Assembly (NCBI GenBank): GCA_026686845.1
Contig: JAIVEN010000011.1
Coordinates: forward strand, 28,072,501-28,136,500
Length of the DNA stretch: 64,000 nt
Direction of reading: 5' to 3'
From: Adenanthera pavonina
Taxonomy: Eukaryota > Streptophyta > Magnoliopsida > Fabales > Fabaceae
Below, in pieces: positions 1 to 12,310 of the stretch. The notes under the pieces are model-generated. The model saw only the letters and a program-made list of their open reading frames with translations, searched no databases and had not been told where the DNA came from. Made by a program: the position numbers and the translations under genes. Numbering within the stretch: the first letter of the stretch is position 1; each line of letters opens with the position of its first letter.

Positions 1-1256
1 TAGCTAACCCGTCTTTGCTTTAGGGGCCAAGTGGGAAACTGCTGGAGAGTTGGCTTAAGATTCTCCAACATGCACTGGGCAGAGGAATTATTGTGCCTTT
101 TTATGCCACCACTATTCAAGCAACTTTGAATTGCCAAGTGAGGCCTCATATTCACGTCCCTTAACAGTTGGCCAGTCAGAAATGCATATCATAAAACAAG
201 CAAGCAAATAAACTATGGAGGAGCTTATTAGCTCAATTTTAAGTTACAATACATGTCATGTAATCATAATTAGGGAGTCAACAAGTGTAACAATTAGAAA
301 CCTAGACTATAGAGGAGGAAAAATTGAGTTCAAAACCTACAAATTTAAGCTGTAAAACAACAACTATCTTAACCTTAAATCCTTAACATTAATTATAAAG
401 TCATCAATATAATCAAAGTTTCTCAAACCTAGGAACCAATCGGAGTAGGTAAGAAAGAATGAATCACATTCAAAGAATAGAGCAGTGCAATCAAAGGGAA
501 GAACGGGGGAGAACATGATCAAGAGCAGTGTTAGGAATATAGAGCACTCTGAATTCAGCGTCACCAATTATAGATATTCTCATCTTTAAAGGATCAAAAT
601 CCATCCACCACACATATTTCTGATACAAGTAATATTACTTTGTTAATTTACAAATAGATAACAACATTACTTTGTTTTTTTGTTAATTTTTTAAATAGAG
701 AATTGCTTTCTTCTTTATTTTTGAATCCATCTTTATAATTTCAATATATTTTTTATCTAAAATTATCACAACAAAAATTTTGAATGCTTGCTACCCAATA
801 AATGGAGACATGTAACGGGAATTCCATCTTCGTTGTCAAGGAAGACTTCTTAGGAGAAAAGTTTTGTTCATCCCAAACCCCATTATTAAGTTAGCAATTA
901 ACAAGTTTAGAATGCATTTCAATTTCCAAATCCCATCACAAAATGAGGTTGAGTAAAAGGAAACCCAAACATAAGCTTTTCTCCTACATCCTTACTCTTC
1001 TCATTCCAATTTCCAAGTTCCAAAAAATGCACTTCAATTTCAAACCACAAAATCGAGCTACAACCTAGGCAGTAGGCACTACGCAACTCAATACACAAAT
1101 AAGGGGAAGAACTAAGAAGAACATACCAGCAAGTAGTGACTGCGAGGTGCCAGAGGTGGTGCTTGTGTGAGGTTGTGAGTGTGAGGTGGTCCTTCGAAGA
1201 CGAGATCTGGTGATCTTCGAAGATAAAATATCAACTACAATGCCAGTGTGAAGCGG
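1..1256. other. Intergenic, no gene recognised
   Basis: I read both strands and found no protein I recognise. The first 200 bases are less AT-rich than the rest and could be the edge of a gene or element lying outside the window, but every frame is interrupted within about 40 codons. A GT-rich stretch near 1140-1200 (gtgcttgtgtgaggttgtg) resembles one at about 2385-2425 on the other side of the element inserted at 1257, so the element may have landed in a locally repeated sequence. Confidence 0.4.
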
Positions 1257-2323
1257 TAGGGGTGTTCATAACTGATCAAAACTGATTTAACCAAATTGAC
1301 CAAAACCAACCAGAATTGATTATAATATAGGTTTACTTTGATTTTTTAATATACAAAATTGATTGGTTTGGTTTGGTTTCATAATATTGATTGGTTATTA
1401 TCGAACCAAACCAAACCAACTAAATATTTATATATATCTTTGCTTTTTTTTTTTCAATTAGTCAATGAATATTGATGATTAAATTGAAATCCACCATTAC
1501 TATATTAATATGACATAACTTAAGCTAAGAAATTTGAGGAGTGAGAGGACAATTGACAAATATGGGTAATAATTGAAGGAAGGAAAAATGCAAAATTGAA
1601 TAAATATTATACACTAAATCTCTCAAAATTTATTTTTCTACAAATACTTTTTTTTTCAATTTGAGTTATATATTGACAACTCTTTAAATTTTTAATTATA
1701 TAAAAATAATTTTCTTAACATGATGTATCCTCCTTTGAATGGAATCGCAAACTCATTAGCTATCAGATATGTTATTTGTACAAATTAAAAGAAATTAAAA
1801 GATATTATCAAATTTTAAAAAAAGTTAAAATCCGTATCCTTTTGCATTAAAATGAATTTAATTTTATTCAAAATTTTAGTAATATAAATATAAATGTTCA
1901 CACTTATTGACAATGTTTTTTTAGTTATCTAGTAAAAAAAATTTACTAAAAATTTATAAATTTTGATTTATAAATATCATTTTTACAAAATGGCAAAATT
2001 TTATTATGGTTTCATAATCAATTATTTGAAGGTAATCAATTATAATTACTAGAAATTTTATGTAATAAGCAAATTTATTTAAAAAATTGTGATTTTCTCC
2101 ATATCAATTTTATAAAATAAATTTATTTTCATAAAATCACATAGTTCAAAAAATAAATAGCTTAAACCGAACCAATCCAAATCAAATTAAACTGATATAA
2201 TAACCGAACTATACTGATTAAATTGTAAATCGAATAGGTCCTTACAAATGTCAAACTGAGTGGTTTGGTTCGATTTGGTTTTAGCCAAAAACTAAACCAA
2301 AACTGAGTCTATGAACACTCCTA
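1257..2323. mobile_element. hAT-like non-autonomous element
   Basis: The ends are a 14-bp inverted repeat with one mismatch: TAGGGGTGTTCATA on the left and the complement of TAGGAGTGTTCATA on the right. TAGGGGTGTTCA-type termini are common on plant hAT elements. Inside each end the sequence is full of GGTTTGGTTT or AACCAAACC-like subterminal motifs in opposite orientation. The interior is AT-rich without coding capacity. An 8-bp target duplication is not clear (tgaagcgg versus tgaggtag share 5 of 8), so the family call rests on termini only. Confidence 0.55.
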
Positions 2324-4100
2324 TGAGGTAGTCCAATGAGAACGGCAGCAACTTTCAATGGAGGAGGAGACGATGCCGATGCCATGATTGTGCTTGTGTG
2401 AGGCTGTAACTTGTGAGTTGTGATGTTAAGTTTATGGCAAAGCATGATCAAGCGAGATAGAAAGTGAGATGACAAGACTGAGTGTCTGAGTCTAAGTGCT
2501 CATTTTTGAGTAAATGATCTCTAATGTTTTACTTTAAACGGTGTTGTCTTTGTACCTTACCATTGAAAAAAAATTAATATGTATTATATATGCATGGGCT
2601 AGGATGGGGTTGGGCATGCCCTTGCTTGTGGCCAGTCTTGGCCCATGTATACTTTAGCCCAATTTTTTCTTGAGCCTTGTTCTCCTCTTTTCTGGCCTAA
2701 CTCGACCAGTTCGAATGGTCCGGGCAAGACTGGGCTGTCAAGCAAGTTGAACACCCCTACCCTTTGGTAGGTATTTATTTATTTTTTATCTACAAGTGCT
2801 TATTTGAATCCAAAATCAATTGTATTGGGATTTTGTTAAACAAGTCACACATTTTCAATAATCATTTTTACCCAACAAAAAAATTAAAACAGGAAGACGG
2901 GTATCAATATGCGGGTTAGCTTATTTTAACTCATTTTATTGTGATATTGGATTGGGAAAAACAGAATATTGAGACGATGTCTTCTCAGTCTAGACTGCTT
3001 AACTCCCGAGTTATTCAGGTTAAATCGCAAAACCTGTGGGTTAGCCTATTTTGCTTGCTTTCTTATTTTTTATTTTTTTTATTTTTATCCTGTCAAATTA
3101 ACTTTTTTGCTATTTCTTAATGTGTATTTTGTTTAATATTAGAATTTAAAATTGAAATTGCCTTATACTTTGAATTAGAATTGTCCCATACTTTATATTT
3201 GATATTATTGAATTATAATACTTACATAAATGATTATTAATATATATTAGTGTATTTTGATGAATTGTTGATTTACGTAATTTCTATTTCAAATTTAATT
3301 ATGAATCAATCATATTATTTTTTTATCATTCAAATTAGTAATTTAAATTGTTATTCAAATGCTAAAAAAATTGAATATATATATATATAAATATACGGTC
3401 TCCTTGGCAGTCTTTGCCCACCCTACCAAAAAAATGAGCTAAGTGCGATTCTACTAGCTCACAAAGGGTCAGCCAGTTTTAGGGTGAGTTAACTGTTTTT
3501 CAACTCTAAAAGAAATTGATTATATAAATAAGTGAGAAATTGCTACTTACAACAAAAATTGATTGTGTCTAAAAAAGCTATTAAATTTTTAATTAATTAT
3601 GTAATATTATTAAAAATTAATAAAATTTTTTATTAAAAGTATTATTTAAAGAACTAGAGCATTTTAAATATTTAGTAATTATTAATTCAAAAATATTTTT
3701 AACTGAAATTATCTTAACATATTTTATTTTATTAAAATTACTTTTGAGAAAATTAATTTTAATTAAATTCAATTCTATAAAATCAAATATACACTGAATG
3801 AATTATGAAAATCTAATGGAAATACACAGGGAATTAAATGAGTAGACAAGCACAGGGGAATTGATTCATGGTACCCTATTCAACGGTTGAATAATTGAAA
3901 TTAATGACACGATTCGTTGGGTCGTATCCGTCGAAAACCAGAGGGAAGCATCCGGAGCAGGTAGTATTTTTGTTTTGTTTTGTTTTTTTTTTTTTTGTGT
4001 GAGAGGAGCAGGTAGTATTTATTAAGATCAAATCAACCATACCAGCCATCTTGCTTGGCTTCGTTCTTATTTTTCGTAAATTCTTTGGCTTCGTCTTTCG
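2324..4100. other. AT-rich intergenic with old element remnants
   Basis: No gene seen. About 2590-2760 holds a GGCC/GGGC-rich block ending in gttgaacacccctacc, which looks like the terminus of another hAT-like element, and 2895-3060 has two copies of a tgcgggttagc/gtgggttagcc motif. From 3060 to 3870 the DNA is very AT-rich and featureless. The promoter of the kinase gene should lie in the last few hundred bases; I cannot pick a confident TATA box. Confidence 0.35.
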
Positions 4101-4129
4101 ATTTCTTGCGAAAGAGAAACTCACACCAA

Positions 4130-4637
4130 GTTAGGCCTTTTGTGCTCTTCTCTCATCACCCATTTCCTTTTGTAAGTCCTTTCGTGGTTTCTCTCGGATA
4201 TGCTATTTCTCTGCATGCGCAATTTTAGTTGATTTCTCCGTTACTCAATCTTCTTCGGTTCTCTTCACTTTTTTTCGGTGTTACGTTCGGTATGCATTCG
4301 GGCTTTCATTGTTTCTTTGTTTGCTTTTCACACTGATGTTTAGATTGAGGATAATGGAAGAGAGGGGAAGTGAAAATGAATGATTATCGGAATCTGAATC
4401 AAAGAAATCTTCGACATTGAAGTCTTACTTCCCTTACCTTCTCTTCCATTCTCCTCAATCTGAACATACTTTCTTAGCATTTGGGTCGTTGTTTCTTCTC
4501 TTTGGTTTCTTTTTCTCATGGGTATTGGATATATACATTTCACACTAACTGTAATGGCGATTTGTTGCAGTTTTCGTAGTGAAGTATGCGAGGATCATAG
4601 CTGTTTCTGTGGATATTGAATACTTGAAGTGTATTCG
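4130..4637 (+). promoter_or_regulatory. Probable 5' leader of the kinase gene, with a leader intron
   Basis: Just upstream of the kinase start codon there is a plausible leader intron: a GTAAGT donor at 4172 and a pyrimidine-rich TTGTTGCAG acceptor ending at 4570. That would leave a short non-coding exon before 4171 and 67 bases of leader after 4570. This is inferred from splice-site consensus only. A minus-strand reading frame across 4340-4543 is not supported as a gene. Confidence 0.4.
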
Positions 4638-7600
4638 ATGAAGTGCTTTTCCTACTTCAAAGATAAATACAGGGGCAGAGGACAAAGATCAGCACCTGTG
4701 TTGAAAGAGCAAGAGAAATCCCAGTATTCAGGAGCTGATAGGATCGCCAAATCTTCATGCTCTACAACCTCCACTCGTAGTATTCCAGAATTGTATGAGG
4801 AGAGGGCTCATAATTTGAGGGTTTTCTCTTACACAGAGCTCAGGCGTGCAACAAATGATTTCAACAGGCTTTTTAAGATAGGGGAAGGAGGATTTGGGAG
4901 TGTATATAAAGGTTCAATTCAGCCACTTGATGGAAATGGAGATCCTATTTTAGTTGCCATCAAAAGGCTGAACAAGGATGGATTACAGGTAAGAGTCCCC
5001 AAATATTATTTGGAACCCAACTTTCAAATTTTACTTCGACTATTCATAGCTGTCCATCAGTACATAATAGAAATCTAGTGTAAGTCGTATTATTCATAAT
5101 CCAAAAACAAGAACAGTACAACTCATCATTCATCAGACTCCATGCACAGCCTATATCTAGTTTTCTTACTTATATTGTTGCAAGGATAGTATTAAGTTCT
5201 AGGAGATCCAGTAGATGAAATCATAGTGATTGCTGTAGTTGGTAGGATGATAAGCTCCGCCAAAATTTATGCAACTAAAATAAATGCTTTGGAGAAATTT
5301 GATTAATCAAAAAGAGATTTGAATATAGTGCTGAGTTTCACAGGTCCAAATTGTCTTGTGTCTAAGGAATTTCTGTATATGCATTGTGCTTTTGTCTTGT
5401 CACAAATCAAATTGGCATGTCATTAGGTGTGAACGTTGATATGATCAACCTGGAAGTGTTCTTGGTAAATGAGAATGATTGGAACACAAGCTCCAGGATA
5501 GAGCCAATGGTAAGCGGAGTAGGAGAAACAGAAAATTAAGAGGGGCTTATCACTCTGAATGGCCATGATTCCAAGTTATTAGCTCTAGAACCCCAAAGAA
5601 GAATACTCAGCAGTAAATAGAAAAACCTGAAAATGAGATAAGCTCTAGCAAAGGTCAAGATTGCTGGATACCAGCTAATACCACTCCAGCCCATCTTCGT
5701 ATTTTCTTCTCTCTATCCCTTAACCATTTTCTCTATAAAGCCAATTATCGGTTGCAACCTGTCCATCCCTTACTCATCACAAGAATTCCTTCTTGACACC
5801 TCAGTTATTTGGGCTATAGTTAAATAGTATCTCGGCCCCTGCCTTCCTTTATAAACTTGTTGAATTGGGCTCCTAATAGGAACCTATTTCATCGTATGGC
5901 TCTATTGCTGGTAAAAACCTTGAAGTGCAATCATATTGTGATGAGACTCTACCATTAATGGAAGTAGATTTATGTAATCCAACCTGTGAACCAAGTTATC
6001 ATGCCAGCTGTTGCGTTGTTGCATTATATGGAATTCAACTGTTTGTTTAATATGTCAAATTATCTACTACGACAATCAGTTAAAGTAAGGTTCTTTAGTA
6101 TAATTAAGCTCTCAAGCTATACTTGTAGCCAGCCATCTGCATCAAGAATCAACTTTAAAGGACTGTACAGATTCCATTGAGTTATTCCTACTGATTTTTT
6201 TATTGTCCGTATGATAGTGGTGGTTCATATTTGTGCCACTAAAGACTTCACTGGCCCCTTTTATCTTTACAAGATTTTAGGATTTAAATTTCTATATGAC
6301 CTTAAGTAACATCTTAATGCTTCCTCCCAACTAGTGCATTATATCAATGAGTGGCTCAAATTCTATGGAAACTTATGGAACACATGAAAGCTGCTTGTGT
6401 ATGCTTTTGTTCCTGCATCACTTTAAAGTAAAACGGCTTTTTACTCTTAGCTGAAAGGAAGCATGGGACATGTTTTCTGGGCCTAAGCAAGTCCATTTCT
6501 TCATGTCATTTCAAGGTTTACTTATCTGAGCACCCAAATAGCCAGTTCATTTGTTGTCATTCACCCTAGTTTGCAAAATACAGAAGCCAAGAAGAATACT
6601 TTGGTTTCACCGATATATGCATATTTGCTTCTGAATTTAATAAAATTTAATTCCTTATGTTGGATTGTATCTGTGTGACTCCATATATCTGTACTTTAGT
6701 TAGTGCTTTGCTTTTTTATTTTTCATTAAAATGATATGAGTATCTTCTTCCAAACATCATTTTTCTTCATCCTGACATATAGGGTCATAAACAATGGTTG
6801 GCTGAAGTTCAGTTTCTTGGTGTTGTGGAGCACCCAAATCTTGTCAAACTCATTGGATATTGTGCGGTGGACGGCGAAAGAGGGATTCAGAGACTACTTG
6901 TATATGAATATATGCCAAATAAAAGCTTAGAGCATCATCTCTTTCATAGGGTATATGATCCTCTTCCTTGGAGAACAAGACTTGAGATACTACTTGGAGC
7001 AGCTGAAGGATTAGCTTATTTGCATGAAGAATTAGAAGTTCAGGTCTCAGTTAAATCAGTTTCATCATCACATATTAGTTACCCCTGTCTTCCTTCTTGA
7101 ATAAAAACAAATAAAAAAAATGCAATAAATTACATCTATGTTTTGGCAGAAAAACAATTATAAGTGCTCAGACTAGTCAGTTGAACTTCCTACACCTAAC
7201 AATGATGTAGCTTGGAAATTCCGAGCATATACATACATGTGTGTGTGTGTATTCATATTAAGTTTGATTTATTTTTAGAATGTCATGCTTTGGAGACTAA
7301 CTGCCTAATAATTTGAAGTGAATGTGGAAAACCAGTAGGAAAGAAGAAGAAATTAAGGATCTTTCCAATTTAAGAGGCTAATATTTCTTGATATTGTTAT
7401 GTCACTTATTTCAGTAGTTCAGAAATTCACTTACTACTTACTTAGCTAAGATGATCCTTGCAGAGGTTTTCTTAACTTACAGAACAGAGTGGGTGATTCT
7501 GTTGATGAAACCTCTTGATTAATGCTCCCTTTCCGAAACCTTACCTTGTCATCCTTTCCTTTTTTTAAGGAAATTTAATGTAATTTATTTACTCTTATTA

Positions 7601-9169
7601 CGACCTTTATCCCCTTTTTAGCTGAATAGTCAGCAATGCTCATTGACACCAAACAATTCAACAGTGATAAACAAGGAAAGTATTGTTAGGGTTCTCTGTC
7701 ATTGAATCTTCGAGTTTATGTTGTGCATGAGTACAACTTTTCTATGTTATCTTTTAAAAAATTGTGAATCTCTGTACCAAATTCTGAACAAAAAATGGAC
7801 AGCTAAGATTAAAACAATAGAATGGAGGGCCAGTTTGCACAAGCTACACAGCAGGTGATCCATTCGCCTTTTAGTAGTGAACCTAAATAATGATGGCAGA
7901 ATAACCTCTCCATTTTCATATCTCAAAATTTCGTAGTTCTGCTATCTTATATTACATCCTTTGCATTCGACATTTTTTCATCCTTTTTAACAGTATGTAA
8001 TGTTGATGCTGCAGGTAATATATCGAGATTTTAAATCTTCGAATGTGTTATTGGATGAAAACTTCAAGCCAAAACTTTCTGATTTCGGACTTGCTAGGGA
8101 GGGCCCAATTGCTGGCCACACTCATGTTTCAACTGCAGTAAGTGTTATGTGCCTATATACATTGCTTTAGATGGTGTTATATTTTTTCTGATCTTAGAAT
8201 ATTGAATGCTGAAGAACTGTTATGTTTTCAACAAAACGCAATTTCATGTATCAGGTTGACCAGCACCAGTTGTGAAATCAATTGATTGATCATGAAAGTA
8301 ATGGATGTAATAAAAATAGTTTTCGTGAATGACTATAATTTCTTTCTAATTCGTCAGTGATAACGCTTCCAGCGTGCATTATTATATATAATATCTCAAT
8401 TACTCTATTACATGTAATTTGAATATGCACATTTGAAAACCAGGAAAAACCATGAATACTTATCTTTTCATTTGACTGTCCAATCAGAAGAAAAAACTAC
8501 CAAGAAACTGAATTAATCCATTTTTCGTCATTCATCCAGCTTGTTTGCTCTAGGTTTTGCTAGAAGAATATCTGAATCCTACAGCGCATGATCGAGTTTG
8601 TTTGTTTCTCATATCAGGTGGTAGGTACATTTGGGTATGCTGCTCCAGATTATGTTGAGACAGGCCATCTCACAGCGAAGAGCGACGTGTGGAGTTTTGG
8701 TGTGGTACTATATGAAGTTCTTACAGGAAGGCGGTCATTGGAAAGAGACCGACCCAAAATGGAGCAGAAACTTCTGGAGTGGGTGAAACACTATCCTGCT
8801 GATAGTAAAAGATTTAGCTTGATTATGGATCCACGGCTCGAAGGACAATATTCTTTCAACGCAGCGCGAAAAATTGCCAAGCTTGCTGACAATTGCCTCA
8901 GTAAGAGTGCAAAAGAGAGGCCAACAATGAGTCAGGTGGTAGAGAGATTGAAGCAGATAATCCAAGCTTCAGATGAAGAACATGTTTCAGAGAAAAGCTT
9001 CGAAATATTAGAAGATAACCCACCTGACGCTGTAGAAAAACCAAATGATCAATCTGGCCCCTCAGAATTGTACAAAAAGAGGATGGCCCATCTAGCAAAG
9101 CTTGGTGAACATGTTGAGGGTAGTAGCAGAAGAAGATTTATGATCCTCCAGAAGGCTAAAGTCTCTTAA
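4638..9169 (+). CDS. Receptor-like cytoplasmic kinase, RLCK-VII/PBL type
   Basis: Four exons, 4638-4988, 6783-7043, 8015-8137 and 8618-9169, all joined in phase 0 with GT-AG introns, encode 428 residues. The start is ATG 4638 (MKCFSYFKDK); the frame is open a few codons upstream but has no earlier ATG. Visible kinase motifs: glycine loop GEGGFG at 82-87, VAIK Lys109, helix-C Glu125, VIYRDFK with Asp209 (an RD-type kinase with Tyr in place of His), DFG Asp227, and GTFGYAAPDY around 248-257, where the usual APE glutamate is Asp256. The N-terminus lacks Gly2, so it is not a myristoylation site, but Cys3 could be acylated. Length and motifs, including ERDRP and LLEWVKHYPAD in the C-lobe, fit Arabidopsis PBL19/PBL20/PCRK-like kinases, which act at the plasma membrane downstream of pattern receptors. 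The exact orthologue is not established. Intron 1 is long (1.8 kb) with no obvious insertion. Confidence 0.9.
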
Positions 9170-9530
9170 TAGTTTCATCACTAGCAGTATTGCAATCCAT
9201 CAGTGTTGAGATAAATTTGTAAATTCTTGGGCAATGATAATGGAGATAAAGAAGAAAAGTTTTTGTGTAGAATGGTTACATAACCTTATAAGATGTGATC
9301 AAGGTATAATCTTCTGTTCAGTGACCGCTTTATATTTTGCAGGTTTAGCAGTTGATAGACTGAGTTTGCCTTTCTGTGTATAGTTCATATGGTAAATGAT
9401 TTTAGGGCAGCACTTTTATTCTTTCTTCAATTTAAATGCTAGGTGTCATTTGGTCTGAACAATGGAAATGGATTGAACAAAAAGTGAGATATATAATATT
9501 TATAATACCGGCTTTATAATTACTTATTCA
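9170..9530 (+). other. Kinase 3' untranslated and downstream region
   Basis: This follows the TAA at 9167-9169. It is AT-rich without reading frames and presumably contains the polyadenylation region. No canonical AATAAA is obvious close to the stop. Confidence 0.45.
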
Positions 9531-9539
9531 TTTTTATTA

Positions 9540-10071
9540 GGTAAAAATATATTTTTAATCCCTTAACTTTACACTAAGTTTCATTTTGATTCTTTAATGT
9601 TTCTTTTTAATTCTTTAACTTTTAAAATATAATCAAAATTTTTTCTATAATTAATACGATTAATTGTATTGATAGAAAATACTCATAAATCATTTCTAAA
9701 TGCTAACAAAGCATTTTCTAAATACTTATATATTTATTTAACTCATTTTTTATGACAAAAAAAAATCTAAGATTAAGGTTTTATTTAGAAGTTTTTATTT
9801 GTAATTATTTATTTTTAATATTTTAATTTAATTAAAAAATATTTTAAACCCAAGATTAATGAGAAATATTGATGATCTAGTAGTAAAATTTGACATGTCA
9901 ACATTAAATAATGTTTTGTTAGCATTTTTGTTAACATAATTAACGATGTTAGCAATAGGGAAATGTTTGATTATATTTTAAAAATTAAAGGATTAAAATG
10001 AAAGAACATAAAGCTAAGGAATTAAGATGAAATCTAGTGTAAAGTTGTGGGACTAACAATATACTTTTACC
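9540..10071. mobile_element. Short non-autonomous TIR element with 9-bp target duplication
   Basis: The 532-bp element has inverted repeats of roughly 100 bp: the left begins GGTAAAAATATATTTTTAAT and the complement of the right begins GGTAAAAGTATATTGTTAGT. Both continue with shared motifs such as ACTTTACACTA and TTTTAAAATATAATCAAA. It is flanked by identical 9-bp sequences TTTTTATTA (9531-9539 and 10072-10080). A 9-bp duplication with long inverted repeats is typical of Mutator-like elements, so this is probably a deletion-derivative MULE or MITE. It has no coding capacity. Confidence 0.75.
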
Positions 10072-10290
10072 TTTTTATTAATTTTTTATCTAGAGGCACA
10101 AATGCAATTTTTTACCAATAAATTAATTTTTTATTTTTTAGTTTTGGTATACAAGTATGTGATGTTGTCTTAGAGATATTAATAAAGTCATTTATCTGTA
10201 TGAATTTTCTGGATTTGACTTTTAAGATATGGACTTAATGTGTATAGGCAATTTCAAGTATTTGGCAACTTGAAGAGGAAAAAAAAAATC

Positions 10291-11047
10291 ACACTTAAGA
10301 ATCAAAACTTTGAATTAACGCTATTAATAGATCTAAAAATTCTGAAATAGTAAAAATAAACCCATGGTTCTAATCTTAACAAAATTTTATTATTAAATTA
10401 CCTAAATATCCTTTTTGGAATGACAATGTCAAATAACTAAAGAAAAGTGTCAAAATCTGAGTGTAAAAGTGTCAAATTTTTTAAGTTGAGTATTAAATAA
10501 CATGGGTTAAGAGTTGTAATTGGCTAATAAAGTTCTATTCCTCAATGTAAAACATAGAAAGATTAGTGTCAAATCCTAAAATGACAATGTTAAATAACTG
10601 ATGAGGAGTGTAAAAAATTGGAAGTAAGACTTCTAAATTTAAAAGTTTGGAATGTCAAATGTCAAATGTTTGACATTCATCCTTAGTGATTGGACACTAA
10701 TCTCCAACTATTTTACACTGAATAGTTTATACTCACTAAACATAGAAGCCTCATTTTCAGATTTTGACACTTTTTATTAACACTGCTATGTCAGAATTTG
10801 ACACTAATCTTCCTCTCTTTTACATTGAGGAATGAAATTTCATTGGCCAATTACAACTATTCACTTATGTTATTTGACATTTAGCTTTAGGAATCTGACA
10901 TTCTTCTTTAGCTATTTAACAATATTATTCAAAGGCAGATATTTAAGTAATTTAATAATCAAATTTTGTAAACGTCTATTTTTGCCATTTTATAATTTTT
11001 GAGTTTGTTAGTGACATTAATTCAAAGTTTTGGTCTCAAAGTGTCAT
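10291..11047. mobile_element. Foldback (near-palindromic) element
   Basis: Almost the whole 757 bp is an imperfect inverted repeat. The left arm begins with acactt and caaaactttgaattaa, and the complement of the right end reads acactttgag and caaaactttgaattaa. Internal blocks such as gttgtaattggc and attcctcaatgtaaaa recur in complement. The axis is near 10665 (tcaaatgtttgacatt). No transposase. The target duplication is not clear. It sits between the 532-bp element and MULE-1. Confidence 0.6.
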
Positions 11048-11424
11048 ACTCCTAGACGAATGAAGATTAAAGTATGTTTTAATTATGATTGTGGACATTT
11101 GAATTAATACTTGGTGGGTTTTGATGCTTTGCAATGATGAATTGAACTTTTTCCTTTATTTTTGCTTTTATTACCATTTAACTATTCTGTTTAGTTTTCA
11201 ATGTGGTTTTTAATATAAAAATAGATGAGTGAGTGTTTTTTTTAGGGGGGTGGTGAATTATTAATATAAATATAAATATAAATTAAAATAGGTTTACATT
11301 TTTTTAAGTAATTTTTTTTGCAGGAAAAAAATTATTGACTAGGCTACTAAGCCCATGATTCTTAAATAACTAGGTTAATCAAGAAATTTTATAACTGATT
11401 TGCTTATTTTGCTTTTTTATTTTA

Positions 11425-11650
11425 GGGAAAAATAAATTTTTTATCCCTAAGGTTTCAGTCAGTTTTGAAATCAATTCCTAAGGTTTGATTTTTTTTTAAC
11501 TCAGTCCCTCAAGTTTCCACCGTTTCCACCATCCATCCCTGAGGTTTCAAAAATGGGGAGAGGGATGTCCAGGTGGAGATGACGGTGTTAATTAAGATGA
11601 TGTGGAGGATGGAAATACACGTTGGCATCGTTGGCAACATTGAAAACGCA
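11425..11650 (+). repeat. Left terminal inverted repeat of MULE-1
   Basis: About 225 bp matching 17560-17788 in complement, beginning GGGAAAAATAA (left) and GGGATAAATAA (right). Shared blocks include tcaagtttccac, accatccatccctgaggttt, gagagggatgtccaggtgga and gatgatgtggaggatg. Promoters of the two convergent genes are expected here and in the right copy. Confidence 0.85.
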
Positions 11651-11749
11651 CACTGGACTTTTTAACAACATTGGGCTTATTCAAAACAAAAGAAATTGGA
11701 CTTTTTACCAAAAAACAAATGGAGGAAAAAGAAATTGAAGAAAACGCAT

Positions 11750-12060
11750 GGGTTTTCTAAAGCCATTCTCAAACAATGCCTTAGACTTAGTGTTTGTCCC
11801 TTCTCTGCAAGGGTTTCCACAATCGTCCCCAGCAGTTCAGAGTTCGTCGCTCATTTGGTCATTGTTCTCACAGTTCTCGGCTGCTTGGGTCATCATTGTC
11901 ACCGTTCTAACCATTCTCTTCCTCTTCGGTCATTGCTCACGGCCTCTTTAGTTATTGCTCCCATCATTCTCACCGTTCTCTTCCTCTTCGGTCATCGCTC
12001 TCTGACCCAAGAAATCAATTTCAAGTGCGTGTGTGTTTCACTTCACACTTCATTCTTCAT
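11750..12060 (+). other. MULE-1 leader region with short CT-rich tandem repeats
   Basis: Between the left inverted repeat and the GRF gene, the phrase tcaccgttct...ctcttcctcttcggtcat occurs twice (about 11895-11935 and 11965-12000), with a looser third copy upstream. Two overlapping plus-strand frames cross this block, but their composition follows the repeat and they match no family I know. It is most likely untranslated leader of the downstream GRF gene. Confidence 0.4.
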
Positions 12061-12310
12061 GTCATAAGGTTTCCTCCTAGTAGAGCCCTTTCTTCTCGGC
12101 ACATCCACTGAAGGATTGTGGTTTGCAACTTGCTATCATTCGTTGTAACTGTTTGAGCTCCCTGTTTGTCATTGATAAGTTTCAACCATTTTAATGCTAT
12201 ATCTTTAGTGCTTGCGATTGTGGTTTGATTATATTTCTTGTCCATCATCAGTATCATTGCTTTGCTTCTAAGATGTCATGAATATTTAGTTCAATTTCAT
12301 CTTCTAATAG

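Noticed and set aside
3876..4124. Minus-strand frame upstream of the kinase
   Set aside because: Low complexity with a poly-T/poly-A-derived lysine run; lies in the promoter or leader region.
4629..4637. GTG-led extension of the kinase start
   Set aside because: Plant nuclear genes start at ATG; the first in-frame ATG is 4638 and gives the family-like MKCF N-terminus.
8735..9098. Minus-strand frames opposite the last kinase exon
   Set aside because: Antisense shadows of a well-supported exon with no family match.
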